A DNA stretch of 64,000 nucleotides from Streptomyces iconiensis (GTDB lineage Bacteria > Actinomycetota > Actinomycetes > Streptomycetales > Streptomycetaceae): assembly GCF_028657195.3 (NCBI RefSeq), contig NZ_JANCPR020000004.1, positions 186,001 through 250,000 of the forward strand, written 5' to 3'. The position numbers and the translations under genes were made by a program. The notes under the pieces are model-generated. The model saw only the letters and a program-made list of their open reading frames with translations, was not told the origin of the DNA and did not search any database. This document shows, in pieces, positions 19,894-29,308 of the stretch. The first letter of the stretch is position 1; each line of letters starts with the position of its first letter.

Positions 19894-20778
19894 ATGCCAG
19901 GGCGGCGTACGACGACCACGGCTTACCCGACGGAGCGGACCGAGCCGACGGAGCCGGCGCTCCCGGCGAGCGCGCTGCGCCTGGACGGGGTGAGCCGTCG
20001 GTACCGGGGAGGGAAGTGCGCTCTCGACCGGGTCGGCCTGACGTTGCCGCACGGGCGCTTCGTCGCCGTCATGGGCCGCTCCGGGTCGGGCAAGTCCACG
20101 ATGCTCGCCTGCGCCGCCGGGCTGGACCGGCCCACCGAAGGGACCGTGACCCTCGCGGGCACCGACCTGTCCGTGCTCGACGAACCGGCGCGCACCCGGC
20201 TGCGCCGCGACCGTGTCGGCTTCGTCTTCCAGGACCTGAACCTCGTCCCCTCGCTGAGCGTGCTGGAGAACGTGGCACTGCCGCTGCTCCTCGCGCAGGA
20301 CGCCGGGCGCGCGAGGAAGGCCGGGGACGCGAGGAAGGCGGGGGACGCGAGGAAGGCGGGGCGCGCCCGGAAGGCCGGGGGCCCGGTCCTGACCGGGGGC
20401 GTCAGCGGTACGGCGGCGTTCGAGCGTGCGCACGCGGCGCTCGGCCAGGTCGGGTTGTCCGACCGTGCCGGTGAGCCGCCCGCGCGGCTCTCGGGTGGCC
20501 AGCGTCAGCGCGTGGCGGTCGCACGTGCCCTGGTCACGGCGCCCGAGGTGATCCTCGCCGACGAGCCGACCGGCGCTCTCGACCCCGTCACCGCACATGA
20601 GGTGCTCCGGCTTCTGCGCCACGTCGCCGACACGGCGGGGCACGCCGTCCTCATCGTCACCCACGACCCGGTGGCGGCCTCCTGGGCCGACGAGACGCTG
20701 TTCCTCACCCGGGGCCGTGTCACCGCCTGCGTGGAGCGGCCCTCGGCCGCCGAGGTGCGCCGGGAGCTGGCCCTGTGA
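19894..20778 (+). CDS. MacB/LolD-type ABC transporter ATPase with repeat insertion
   Basis: This 294-residue ATPase has Walker [11 protein letters not shown]-loop region [25 protein letters not shown], signature [15 protein letters not shown] and Walker [13 protein letters not shown]. It overlaps the next gene, a FtsX-like permease, by four bases, so the pair forms one transporter of the MacB-like class. Such systems export peptides or antibiotics or act on envelope stress. Between the Q-loop region and the signature, four copies of a six-residue unit (ARKAGD-like) lengthen the protein by about 24 residues. A two-component system encoded just downstream on the other strand may regulate it. 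Confidence 0.92.
   Translation: MPGRRTTTTAYPTERTEPTEPALPASALRLDGVSRRYRGGKCALDRVGLTLPHGRFVAVMGRSGSGKSTMLACAAGLDRPTEGTVTLAGTDLSVLDEPARTRLRRDRVGFVFQDLNLVPSLSVLENVALPLLLAQDAGRARKAGDARKAGDARKAGRARKAGGPVLTGGVSGTAAFERAHAALGQVGLSDRAGEPPARLSGGQRQRVAVARALVTAPEVILADEPTGALDPVTAHEVLRLLRHVADTAGHAVLIVTHDPVAASWADETLFLTRGRVTACVERPSAAEVRRELAL
20311..20382 (+). repeat. four tandem 18-bp units inside the ABC ATPase gene
   Basis: Units at 20311-20328, 20329-20346, 20347-20364 and 20365-20382 share the pattern GCGAGGAAGGCSGGGGAC, with the fourth most diverged. Each encodes six residues, so copy-number change would keep the frame. The array adds a basic, alanine- and glycine-rich helix-like insert to the helical subdomain of the ATPase. 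Confidence 0.9.
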
Positions 20779-23312
20779 CGACCTCCGTACAGCTGCTCGC
20801 GGCACGCTCGGCCCGGTACCACCGTGCCGCCTGGTCCGCCGTCCTCGCGGGGCTCGCGCTGACCTCGCTGCTGCTCGGAGCGCTCGCCATGGCCCTCGTC
20901 TCGACGGGGCTCGGCCACCCCCGGGTCGAGGCGCGGGCCGCCGCTCACGTGGTGGTGGCGGGCGACCAGAGCACCCGGTTCACGGCCACGCCCTGGGGCA
21001 GCAAGCCCCGCACCGCGCATGCCGCGCTCACCGAACGGGTGCGCGTGCCGCGCGCCGCGCTCCGGGTGGTACGGGGCGTCGCGGGCGTACGGGCCGCCGT
21101 GCCCGACGACACGTTCCCTGTCGGCGCGCACAAGGGCACTCAGCTCACCGGGCGCTCCTGGGACGCCGCGGCGCTGGCCCCGTACAAGCTGCGCGAGGGC
21201 AGGGCGCCCCGGCACGCGGGCGAGGTCGTCGTGGGCGCGGCACTGGACATACGCCCGGGCCGGCCGCTCGCCGGCCGGCGGGTCGTGGGTGTCGCCGAAG
21301 GGACGGGCACGGTCTGGTTCACCGCTGCCGAGGCTCGCGGCCTCGCGGGCCACCCCCGTTCCGTCGACGCCATCGGTGTCCTCGCCGAACCCGGCGTCCC
21401 CGCCGCGACGCTGCACGGCCGCATCCGGCACGCGCTCGACGGCGCGGGGCTCCGCGACACCAGCGCCTCGCGGCGCGCCACGGGCGACCCGGCCGCGCTG
21501 CGGGTGCTCACGGGGGACGGGCGCGGCGCCGCCGAAGACCTGACGGCCGCGCCCGCGCGCACCACGCTGCTGGAGCTGATGGGCTCGGTCTCCGCCGCTG
21601 TCGTCCTTGTCGCGCTGCTCGTCGTCGGCTCCCTGACGGCCCAGGCACTGCACCAGCGCGAGCCGGAGCTGCGGCTGCTGCGCGGTGTGGGCGCCACACC
21701 GCGTCAACTGCGCGCCGCCGTCGGCCGCGAGGTGACGCGCACGGCCGTACGCGCCGCGCTGTACGGGTCCGTGGCCGCCGTGCCCGCCTTCCTCGCGCTG
21801 TGGGCCTGGCTACGCGCCCGTGGCGCCGTCCCGGAAGCGCTCGAACTGCCCACACCGGTTTGGCTGTTCACGGTGCCTGTCGTCACGGGTGCCCTCGTCG
21901 TGGGCGCGGCCAGGCTCGCGGCGCTGCTCGCCTGTTTCCGTACGGCAGGGGAGCGGCCGGCGCACGCGTCCGCGACGGCGGGAAGGACGGCGGGAAGGGG
22001 CCGCCGGGCGGCGGGGCTCGTCCTGCTGGCGGCCGGAACCGGTTCCGCGGGTACGGCAGCGGCCCAGCGCGGGGACGCCGCCGCGGCTGCGGCGGGCGCA
22101 GCCGCGCTCACGCTCGTCCTCGGCTGCGCGCTCCTGGGGCCCTGGATCGCGGCCGGGGCCATGCGGCTCCTGGCGGCGCCGCTGCGGCGGCTGTGCGGCG
22201 CCGGCGGGTGGCTGGCCGCTGCCAACGGCACCGCGTACTCGCGGCGTCTCGGTGCGGCGATCACGCCCGTCGTCCTGGTCACCGCCTTCGTCACCGTGCA
22301 GCTCTCGGCGGGCGCCACACTCAGCGCGCACGCCGGGGACCAGGCGGCGCGCGCACAGCGGGCCACTCTGACGGTCACGGCGCCCGGTGGGCTGACCGAC
22401 GCAGTGCTCGACCGCGTCCGCGCTGTGCCCGGTGTCACGGCGGCGGCCGGGGTGCGCGACGGCACCGTTGTCCTCGCGCGCAAGGAGGCGGGCGAGCCCC
22501 GCCTCGAACGGTTGCCGGTGCGCGGGGTCACGCGTGAAGGGCTCACCCGGGCCCTCGACCCCGCCGTACGCCAGGGCAGCCTCGCCAGGCTGCGCCCCGG
22601 CACCGTCGCGGTCGGCGCCGATCGCGCCAGGGCACAGGGCCTCGCCCCGGGCTCGACCGCACGGCTCCGCTTCGGGGACGGCGCCGAACGCCCGCTGAAG
22701 GTCGTCGCCGTCTACGAACGCTCCCTCGCACTCGGCGACTTCCTCCTGGACCGGCACCAACTGGCCCGCCACAGCGACAGGTTGGCAACCGGCCACGCCC
22801 TCGTCGCCACCGCGCACGGAACGCCGGGGCACGGGGCCACGGCGCGGATACGGGCCGTGCTGCGTGAGGTGGCGCCCGGCGCCCGGCTCACCCCGGCCCG
22901 TCCCCTCGGCACGCCCCGCGCCGAGGGCGAGGCGGCCGGCCAGGCGCTCACGGTCGCGGCCGTCGTCGCCATCGGTGGGCTCGCCGCGCTCACCGTCCTC
23001 AGTACGCTGCGCCTCGTCATGGCGGGCCGCCGCGGCGAGTTCGCGCTGCTGCACGGGGTCGGGGCCGCGCGTGGCCAGCTCCGGCGCATGCTCGGCGCCG
23101 AGGCCGCCGTCATCGCCCTCAGCGGGCTCGCCCTGGGCGCAGCCGCAGCGGCCCTGCCCCTGCTCGCCCTCAGCTACGCGAGCGCCCATGCCCTCCCGCG
23201 TCTGCCGCCGGCGCAGGCGCCGGCGATCGTCACCGGGGTGGTGCTGATCACGGCGGCCGGCACGCTGCTCCCGGCGCGTACCGCGCTACGGACGCCACGG
23301 GCCGCCGCGTGA
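20775..23312 (+). CDS. FtsX-like ABC transporter permease
   Basis: This 845-residue permease overlaps the ATPase gene by four bases. It starts with a cytoplasmic segment and a first helix ([21 protein letters not shown]), then a periplasmic domain of about 240 residues. Two FtsX modules follow. The first has [38 protein letters not shown]. The second, near the C-terminus, has [37 protein letters not shown]. The duplicated plan and length fit Streptomyces antimicrobial-peptide-type exporters. The substrate cannot be read from the sequence. Confidence 0.9.
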   Translation: MTTSVQLLAARSARYHRAAWSAVLAGLALTSLLLGALAMALVSTGLGHPRVEARAAAHVVVAGDQSTRFTATPWGSKPRTAHAALTERVRVPRAALRVVRGVAGVRAAVPDDTFPVGAHKGTQLTGRSWDAAALAPYKLREGRAPRHAGEVVVGAALDIRPGRPLAGRRVVGVAEGTGTVWFTAAEARGLAGHPRSVDAIGVLAEPGVPAATLHGRIRHALDGAGLRDTSASRRATGDPAALRVLTGDGRGAAEDLTAAPARTTLLELMGSVSAAVVLVALLVVGSLTAQALHQREPELRLLRGVGATPRQLRAAVGREVTRTAVRAALYGSVAAVPAFLALWAWLRARGAVPEALELPTPVWLFTVPVVTGALVVGAARLAALLACFRTAGERPAHASATAGRTAGRGRRAAGLVLLAAGTGSAGTAAAQRGDAAAAAAGAAALTLVLGCALLGPWIAAGAMRLLAAPLRRLCGAGGWLAAANGTAYSRRLGAAITPVVLVTAFVTVQLSAGATLSAHAGDQAARAQRATLTVTAPGGLTDAVLDRVRAVPGVTAAAGVRDGTVVLARKEAGEPRLERLPVRGVTREGLTRALDPAVRQGSLARLRPGTVAVGADRARAQGLAPGSTARLRFGDGAERPLKVVAVYERSLALGDFLLDRHQLARHSDRLATGHALVATAHGTPGHGATARIRAVLREVAPGARLTPARPLGTPRAEGEAAGQALTVAAVVAIGGLAALTVLSTLRLVMAGRRGEFALLHGVGAARGQLRRMLGAEAAVIALSGLALGAAAAALPLLALSYASAHALPRLPPAQAPAIVTGVVLITAAGTLLPARTALRTPRAAA

Positions 23313-23325
23313 GGGGCCGTACGGC

Positions 23326-23970
23326 TCACGCGTGCAGGTAGGCGAGCACGGCCAGTACCCGGCGGTGGCCGCTGTCGCTGGGTGGCAGGCCGAGCTTCGC
23401 GAAGACGTTTCCGATGTGCTTGTGCACTGAACGCTCCGTGACGACAAGGGCGTTGGCGATGGTCGCGTTGTCCTGGCCTTCGGCCATCAGCCGCAGCACC
23501 TGAGCCTCACGGGGCGTCAGCGTGTCCAGCGGGCCGCCGTCGCGGCCCCGCGACATCAGCTCCGTGACCACCTCGGGGTCCAGCGCCGTGCCTCCGGCGG
23601 CGACGCGGTCCAGGGCCTCCAGGAACTCCTCGACCCGGCCCACCCGGTCCTTGAGCAGGTAGCCCACACCCTGCGCGCCGCCCCGCAGCAGCTCGGCCGC
23701 GTAGGTCTCCTCCACGTACTGCGAGAGCACCAGCACAGGCAGGCCGGGCAGTTCCTCGCGTGCCCCGAGCGCGGCGCGCAGCCCCTCGTCGCGGAAGCCG
23801 GGCGGCAGCCGTACGTCCAGCACGGCCACGTCGGGGCGCCGCTCCAGCAGCAGCGGCAGCACCTCGGGCCCGGTGGCGGCGACCCCCGCCACCTCGTGCC
23901 CTGCCGAGGTCAGCAGGAGGACCAGGCCCTCGCGCAGCAGGGCATTGTCCTCAGCGATCACCACGCGCAC
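23326..23970 (-). CDS. NarL/LuxR-family response regulator
   Basis: The 214-residue protein has a receiver domain (VVIAEDNALLREGL, phospho-acceptor in VAVLDVRLPP near residue 52, and YLLKDRVG). A LuxR-type helix-turn-helix follows: LTPREAQVLRLMAEGQDNATIANAL and SVHKHIGNVFAKLGLP. Its start overlaps the end of the kinase gene by 13 bases, so the two are co-transcribed and translationally coupled. The adjacent convergent ABC transporter is a plausible target. Confidence 0.93.
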   Translation of the reverse strand: MRVVIAEDNALLREGLVLLLTSAGHEVAGVAATGPEVLPLLLERRPDVAVLDVRLPPGFRDEGLRAALGAREELPGLPVLVLSQYVEETYAAELLRGGAQGVGYLLKDRVGRVEEFLEALDRVAAGGTALDPEVVTELMSRGRDGGPLDTLTPREAQVLRLMAEGQDNATIANALVVTERSVHKHIGNVFAKLGLPPSDSGHRRVLAVLAYLHA

Positions 23971-25127
23971 GGCAGTTCCACTTCCATCTCGGTAGGGCCC
24001 CCTTCGGGGCTGTTCAGGTGCACGGTGCCATCCAGCGCCGCCACCCTGCGGCGCACGCCCAGCAGCCCCGTGCCCCGGGTCTCGTCGGCGCCGCCCGCGC
24101 CCTCGTCACGCACCCGTACCCGCAACAGGCCGGGGGAGCGGTCCAGTTCGACGGAGGCCCGTGCGGCGCCGCTGTGCTTGGCCGCGTTGGTCAGTGCCTC
24201 GGCGACGACGAAGTACGCCGCTGCCTCCACGGCCGCCGGGGCCCGCGGCCCCTCCTCCGGACCCTCTGCCTGGCCGCGCGCCGTGACCGTCACCTCCAGC
24301 CCGCTGCCGGCCGCCAGCGCGCGTACGGCGCCGGCGAGACCGCGGTCGGTCAGCACGGGCGGATGGATGCCGCGCACCACGTGCCGCAGCCCGGCGAGCG
24401 CCTCCTCCGCCTGGTCCTGCGCGTCGTCCAGCAGCCCGCGTGCCCTGTCCGGGTCGGTGTCGTACGCGCGCCGCGCCAGCCCGATCCGCATCGAGAGTGC
24501 CACCAGGTGGGCCTGTGTCCCGTCGTGCAGGTCCCGTTCGATGCGCCGCAGTTCGGCGCCGTGCGCGGCGACGGCGCCGGCGCGGGTGGCCGCGAGCTGC
24601 TCGACCCGCTCGGCGAGGCGGGCGCTGGGGGAGGGGAGCAGCAGCGCGCGTGAGAGTGCGGCCTCCAGCGAGGCGAGCGTGGTGAGGAACGGCAGGGCCA
24701 CCGGGGGACGGCGCAGCAGCCCGCACCAGACGGCGTCCACCAGCAGCGCGGGCGGCCACGCGATCAGGCTCAGGTAGCACAGAACGAGCCCGTAGAGGAG
24801 CTGCGCGCCCATCCACCGCAGGTCGCGGTGTGTTCCAGGATCGGTGCCCGCTGTCCGTACGCGCTCCATGAGCGTGCCCTGGTCGAGGGGCAGATAGCGC
24901 TCGGGCACGGGCACCCCCGACCACGCGGCGGTCCTGCGGCGCCCGAAGGAGGCGAGGGTGCGCAGTGCGCGTACGGCCTCGGGCAGCATTCCGGCGCCGA
25001 TCACGAAGGCGGTGGCCGTGGCCGCGAGCAGCATCAGGCCGATCATGAGGTAGCAGACGAGGCTCAGCCCGGCTCCGGTCAGCAGATGGAGCGAGGCAAG
25101 CCCCGCGTTCCGGAGCGCTTTACGCAT
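23958..25127 (-). CDS. sensor histidine kinase (HisKA_3 type)
   Basis: This 389-residue kinase has N-terminal membrane helices (GLSLVCYLMIGLMLLAATATAFVIG) and a second pair near residues 105-125. The phosphorylation site lies in ERDLHDGTQAHLVALSMRIGLARR. The ATPase domain shows EALTNAAKHSGAARA, VRDEGAGGADETRGTGLLGVRRRV. It is the partner of the overlapping response regulator. The sensed signal is unknown. Confidence 0.92.
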   Translation of the reverse strand: MRKALRNAGLASLHLLTGAGLSLVCYLMIGLMLLAATATAFVIGAGMLPEAVRALRTLASFGRRRTAAWSGVPVPERYLPLDQGTLMERVRTAGTDPGTHRDLRWMGAQLLYGLVLCYLSLIAWPPALLVDAVWCGLLRRPPVALPFLTTLASLEAALSRALLLPSPSARLAERVEQLAATRAGAVAAHGAELRRIERDLHDGTQAHLVALSMRIGLARRAYDTDPDRARGLLDDAQDQAEEALAGLRHVVRGIHPPVLTDRGLAGAVRALAAGSGLEVTVTARGQAEGPEEGPRAPAAVEAAAYFVVAEALTNAAKHSGAARASVELDRSPGLLRVRVRDEGAGGADETRGTGLLGVRRRVAALDGTVHLNSPEGGPTEMEVELPCAW

Positions 25128-25365
25128 AGTGATGAGGTTAGGCCAGTGCGCGCGGAACGGCGGTGTAGCCGGCTACACCCTCGCCCCGGGTGCCGGCACA
25201 CTCGGCATCGCGCCCGGTCAGAGGCAGAGTGAGGGCACGTCACCACGGCGTTCCCGTACGGGCACCGGTCGGCCGGTGTCCGCGGGGGTATCGGCCGAAC
25301 GGCGGCCCGGACGGCGGCCCGAACGGTGTCCGGCACCCTCCCCCGACATGCCACGGAGGCATCCC

Positions 25366-25554
25366 GTGAAGTCCCTGCTCCGAACGGTCCTGGTCCTCTG
25401 CGTCTTCGCCAACGTCCTCATGAACTTCGCCGTGCCCGACGGCGTCACACAGGTCGTGCTGAGCGCCTTCGCCGGGCTCTGCGCCCTGGCCTGCGGCGCC
25501 GGCCTGTGGTTCCTGCGCGACAGGCGCCCCGAGGCCGAGCGGCGCAGCGTGTGA
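25366..25554 (+). CDS. small two-helix membrane protein
   Basis: The GTG at 25366 follows a good CACGGAGGC ribosome site and encodes 62 residues. Two hydrophobic segments are visible (LLRTVLVLCVFANVLMNFA and VVLSAFAGLCALACGAGLWFL), joined by PDGVTQ. A charged tail follows. The compact hairpin plan is common in Streptomyces small membrane proteins of unknown role. It lies between the divergent kinase and the NUDIX gene. Longer upstream frames lack coding character. Confidence 0.65.
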   Translation: MKSLLRTVLVLCVFANVLMNFAVPDGVTQVVLSAFAGLCALACGAGLWFLRDRRPEAERRSV

Positions 25555-25590
25555 TCGTCCCGCGGGGCGCGGGGACGTAGGGTCGGACGC

Positions 25591-26091
25591 ATGGCTACAC
25601 CCGACTTCATCCGTGACCTGCGGGTCTCCGCCGGTCACCAACTGCTGTACCTCCCCGGCGTCAGCGCCGTCGTCTTCGACGACCAGGGACGTGTGCTGCT
25701 CGGCAGACGTGCCGACACCGGCAAGTGGTCGGTCATCGGGGGCATCCCCGAGCCCGGCGAACAGCCCGCCGACTGCGCGGTGCGGGAGGTCTACGAGGAG
25801 ACCAACGTGCACGTCGTGCCGGAGCGCGTGGTCATGGTGCACGGCCTGGAGAAGCCCGTCACCTACCCCAACGGCGACATCTGCCAGTACATGGACATCT
25901 GCTTCCGCTGCACCGCGACGGCCGAGCAGGCCCTGCGGGCCCGCGTCAACGACGACGAGTCGCTGGAGGTGGCCTGGTTCCGCCTCGACGAGCTGCCGCA
26001 GCTCAAGGAGTTCGCCGTCTTCCGCATCAAGCAGGCGGCCCAGGCGGAGGGGCCCGCCTGGTTCACCTCCTCGGCGCCGTCTCCCGCGTAG
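25591..26091 (+). CDS. NUDIX hydrolase
   Basis: This 166-residue protein contains a complete Nudix box, GGIPEPGEQPADCAVREVYEET, of which the catalytic REVYEE core is intact. The region before it reads VVFDDQGRVLLGRRADTGKWSVI. Such enzymes cleave nucleoside diphosphates linked to another moiety. The later segment QYMDICFRCTATAEQA resembles MutT/ADP-ribose pyrophosphatase relatives, but the substrate cannot be assigned. The gene is 36 bases downstream of the small membrane-protein gene. Confidence 0.92.
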   Translation: MATPDFIRDLRVSAGHQLLYLPGVSAVVFDDQGRVLLGRRADTGKWSVIGGIPEPGEQPADCAVREVYEETNVHVVPERVVMVHGLEKPVTYPNGDICQYMDICFRCTATAEQALRARVNDDESLEVAWFRLDELPQLKEFAVFRIKQAAQAEGPAWFTSSAPSPA

Positions 26092-26199
26092 CTCGCGTCC
26101 GGGTTCCGGGTTCCGGGGTCTGGGGGTACGCGGGCGCGGTGGGCCGTTGCGGTGGATCCGGGCCAGGCCCAGGCAGGACCCGGGCCGGGCATCGGCCGC

Positions 26200-26607
26200 T
26201 CACAGCTTCCGGTAGGCGTACGCCTCCTCGGCCGCGGCGGCGACCGTCTCCAGGTCGGCGCCGCCCGCCGCCGTCACCACGGCGGCGACGGCGCCCTCGA
26301 CCAGTGGCGCGTCCACCAGCCGTGCCGGCTCGGGGAGTTCGTCACCCTCGGCGAGGAGGGACTTCACCGTCAGCACGGCGCTGCCCAGGTCCACGAGGAG
26401 AGCGACCCCCGCGCCGCTGTCCATCCGGTGCGCGGCCTCGGTGATCAGCTCGGCACTGGTGCCGAGACCGCCGCCGGGCAGCCCGCCCGCACCGGTCACG
26501 GGCGCCTCCGGCACCCCGGCCAGCCCAAGGGCGAGCGCGGCGACCGAGTCGGCGACCTCCTTGCTGTGCGAGACCAGCACGATCCCCACCCGCTTGTCCT
26601 GCGCCAT
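26200..26607 (-). CDS. dhaM: dihydroxyacetone kinase phosphotransfer subunit DhaM
   Basis: The 135-residue protein is an EIIA-Man-type domain that receives phosphate from the PTS and passes it to DhaL. The active histidine lies in GIVLVSHSKEVADSV, and LLVDLGSAVLTVK follows. It contains only the EIIA-like domain, without the fused HPr and EI domains found in the longer E. coli DhaM. It is the last gene of dhaKLM, three bases after dhaL. Confidence 0.9.
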   Translation of the reverse strand: MAQDKRVGIVLVSHSKEVADSVAALALGLAGVPEAPVTGAGGLPGGGLGTSAELITEAAHRMDSGAGVALLVDLGSAVLTVKSLLAEGDELPEPARLVDAPLVEGAVAAVVTAAGGADLETVAAAAEEAYAYRKL

Positions 26608-26610
26608 CCC

Positions 26611-27330
26611 TCACGCACCCCCGTTCGCCGTACGGCCGGCCTCGCCGCTCTCCGCGCCCGTACCGTTCTCCGCTTCCGTGCCGCTCACGCCCAGCGCCGC
26701 GGTCTGCGCGAGTGCCGCGAGCAGCAGCGCCGAGGACGTCGCGCCCGGGTCCTGATGGCCGATACTGCGCTCGCCCAGATAGCTGGCGCGGCCCTTGCGC
26801 GCCTGGAGCGGTGTGGTCGCCTCGGCGCCCCGCTCGGCCGCCGTGCTCGCCGCCGCGAGGCCGTGGCCTTCCGACAGCGCACCGACGGCCGGCAGCAGTG
26901 CGTCGAGCATCGTCTTGTCGCCCTCCGAAGCGCCGGCGAGCTGCGCCACGGCATCGACTCCCGTACGCAGCGCGCCGGCCAGCTCCTTCTCGCTCACCTG
27001 CCCGGCGTCCCCGAGCGCCTTGCCCGTGCGCCGCAGCAGCGTGCCGTAGAGCGGGCCCGAGGCCCCTCCGACGGTCGAGACCAGCGTTCTGCCGGCCAGC
27101 ATGAGCACGGCACCGGGCGTCCCTGGCGGCTCTGAGCCGAGCGCGTCCCGTACGGCGAAGAAGCCGCGCCGCATGTTGCCGCCGTGGTCGGCGTCGCCGA
27201 TGGGGGAGTCCAGCTCGGTGAGCTGGTCCGCCTCCCGGTCCACGGCCTCGGCGGCGGCCGTCAGCCAGCGTACGAAGAACGCGGCATCCAGCTCGCGCCC
27301 CTCGTCGTCCGTCAACTCCTCGCTCAACAC
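26611..27330 (-). CDS. dhaL: dihydroxyacetone kinase ADP-binding subunit DhaL
   Basis: This 239-residue protein shows the nucleotide/Mg motif DSPIGDADHGGNMRRGF near residue 40, the SGPLYGTLLRR segment and GDKTMLDALLPAV. The GTG start follows AAGGAGCT. It carries the ADP that DhaM rephosphorylates and that phosphorylates DhaK-bound dihydroxyacetone. The C-terminus has an extra Ala/Gly/Glu-rich tail. It sits between dhaK and dhaM. Confidence 0.92.
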   Translation of the reverse strand: MLSEELTDDEGRELDAAFFVRWLTAAAEAVDREADQLTELDSPIGDADHGGNMRRGFFAVRDALGSEPPGTPGAVLMLAGRTLVSTVGGASGPLYGTLLRRTGKALGDAGQVSEKELAGALRTGVDAVAQLAGASEGDKTMLDALLPAVGALSEGHGLAAASTAAERGAEATTPLQARKGRASYLGERSIGHQDPGATSSALLLAALAQTAALGVSGTEAENGTGAESGEAGRTANGGA

Positions 27331-27415
27331 AGCTCCTTACTCGGTTCCTGACCACTCACGCGCCGGTCGTTCCCCGCGCGGGTCACCCCTGCGCGGATCA
27401 CCGAAGCGCCGTCCC

Positions 27416-27460
27416 TCATGCGCCGCCCACTCACGCGCTGTCCACTTATGCGCCGTCCAC
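27416..27460. repeat. three tandem 15-bp units between dhaK and dhaL
   Basis: The units TCATGCGCCGCCCAC, TCACGCGCTGTCCAC and TTATGCGCCGTCCAC occupy 27416-27430, 27431-27445 and 27446-27460, and a decayed fourth follows. They lie in the 146-base space between dhaK and dhaL, which is unusually long for this operon. They may affect the dhaK-dhaL expression ratio or be neutral. Confidence 0.8.
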
Positions 27461-27476
27461 TCGTGCCGCAGGTCCC

Positions 27477-28469
27477 TCATACGCCCCAGCACAGGCCCGG
27501 TGTGCGTACAGGTGCGTCCCACAGCCGCAGCAGCTCCTCGTCCACCCGGCACAGCGTCACCGAGGCTCCCGCCATGTCGAGCGAGGTCACATAGTTCCCG
27601 ACGAGCGTACGGGCGACCGGGACCCGCCGCTCGCCGAGCACTCTGTGCACCTCGGCGCAGAAGCCGTACAGCTCCAGCAGGGGCGTGCCGCCCATACCGT
27701 TCACGAGCGCCAGTACGGGGCCGTCGGGGTGCAGGTCCTTCAGCACCGCGTCCACGGCGAAGTCGGCGATCTCCCCCGACGTCATCATCGCCCGCCGCTC
27801 CCGTCCCGGCTCGCCATGGATGCCGATGCCCAACTCCAGCTCGCCCGCCGGAAGATCGAAGGTCGGGGTGCCCTTCGACGGCGTCGTGCACGCGCTCAGG
27901 GCCACGCCGAAGCTGCGCGAGGAGTCCGCCACCTGCCGTGCCACGGCCTCGACCCGCTCCAGCCCCGCGCCCTTGGCCGCGAGCGCTCCCGCGATCTTCT
28001 CCACGAACAGCGTCGCGCCCGTGCCGCGCCGTCCCGCCGTGAACGTGCTGTCCGTGACCGCCACATCGTCCTGGACCAGGACCTTGGCGACCCGTACACC
28101 CTCGTCCTCGGCCAGCTCGGCCGCCATGTCGAAGTTCAGCACGTCCCCCGTGTAGTTCTTGACCACGAACAGGACGCCCTCGCCGCTGTCCACGGCAGCC
28201 GCGGCGCTGACCATCTGGTCGGGTACGGGCGAGGTGAAGATCTCTCCGGGGCACGCGGCGTCCAGCATCCCGGGGCCGACGAATCCCCCGTGCAGGGGCT
28301 CGTGCCCCGATCCACCGCCCGAGACGAGTGCGACCTTCCCGGCGACCGGCGCGTCCCGCCGCACCACCAGCCGCTTCTCCACGTCCACGGTCAGCTCGGG
28401 GTGTGCCAGTGCCATGCCGCGCAGCGCGTCGGGCACAACGGACTCGGGAACGTTGATCAACATCTTCAT
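27477..28469 (-). CDS. dhaK: dihydroxyacetone kinase substrate-binding subunit DhaK
   Basis: The 330-residue protein has the family motifs VSGGGSGHEPLHGGFVG, VKNYTGDVLNFDMAAELA and the covalent substrate histidine in LGIGIHGEPGRE. A CCGGAGG site precedes the ATG at 28469. It binds dihydroxyacetone as a hemiaminal and is phosphorylated via DhaL and DhaM. It heads the operon dhaK-dhaL-dhaM, probably used in glycerol or dihydroxyacetone catabolism. Confidence 0.95.
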   Translation of the reverse strand: MKMLINVPESVVPDALRGMALAHPELTVDVEKRLVVRRDAPVAGKVALVSGGGSGHEPLHGGFVGPGMLDAACPGEIFTSPVPDQMVSAAAAVDSGEGVLFVVKNYTGDVLNFDMAAELAEDEGVRVAKVLVQDDVAVTDSTFTAGRRGTGATLFVEKIAGALAAKGAGLERVEAVARQVADSSRSFGVALSACTTPSKGTPTFDLPAGELELGIGIHGEPGRERRAMMTSGEIADFAVDAVLKDLHPDGPVLALVNGMGGTPLLELYGFCAEVHRVLGERRVPVARTLVGNYVTSLDMAGASVTLCRVDEELLRLWDAPVRTPGLCWGV

Positions 28470-29308
28470 GTGAACCTCCGGGCGAGGCTAACAGCAGAGG
28501 CCGCTAGCTGTAACCGTGCTGGTCAGGGATGGTTTTTACCAGGTCAGGGTGGGTGTGGTCAGTTCTGGCCCTGGCGGGTCATGCCGGTCGCCGGCGGCGG
28601 ACCGCGGTACTGAAGCCGGCCCGGTGCCGACAGCCATGAGGTCGCATCAGGTCTCCTGGGGGCGGGGTCGGTCGGTTGCTGCCGGGGTGTGCGAACCCGA
28701 GGCCAGTATCGAGGGGGCGGCGGGCCGCGGGTGCGGACCCGGCGGAGTATTTCGGCGCGTCAGGGGGCGGCTCGGAGCCCCGGCGTGCCCGGCAAGCCCG
28801 TGATCCCGTGCGCGCCCCCTCACCTGTACGCCGCGCACCCTACTGCCGCCCGTCACCGGTTCTGCGGCGGGCCCCACGGCCCGCCCACCTGTGGTGAGCC
28901 GCGCTTTTTCGACGGTGCGCTCGTGCCGGGAGCGGTGCGCTCGTGCCGGGGCGGTGCGGTCCTGACGGGGGAGCGGAGCTTGCCGAGTCGGGAGGTCCGA
29001 TGCCGTTCAACGCTCCGTGGCCCGCCGGGAGTTGACGGGCCGGGCCACCACGGTCACCGCTGGGGCGGATGCCCGGTACTCGCGGATTTCCCAACGGAGC
29101 CACCTGGCCGAATTCACCGTAAGAAAAAGGAAAGCTCTCCCATAAGCCTGTGGCTCTCAGGAGAAGGCAGCATCACGTCCACCTGGAAGGGGACCCGGGA
29201 CCGTATCTGTTCATCCGATCGTGGTATTCCTGCCGTTACTGCGCATGGCGGGCCCCCGACGGGTCATCGAACCAGTAATCGCCTTTCCCGCCCGGCAAGG
29301 AAGTGGCC
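28470..29308. other. 839-base intergenic region between dhaK and the NRPS locus
   Basis: No convincing gene was found. Near dhaK, GGTCAG occurs three times (about 28521, 28542 and 28558). CTGGT at 28519 and ACCAG at 28538 form an interrupted inverted repeat that could bind a dha regulator. The middle is GC-rich with short unconserved frames. Around 29120-29150 there is an A-rich patch (GTAAGAAAAAGGAAAGC). This marks the approach to the methyltransferase gene and may be an old insertion edge. Confidence 0.5.

Noticed and set aside
26342..27355. Alternative leftward frame across dhaM and dhaL
   Set aside because: The dhaM and dhaL frames carry the expected catalytic motifs; this frame only has Arg/Gly-rich sequence.
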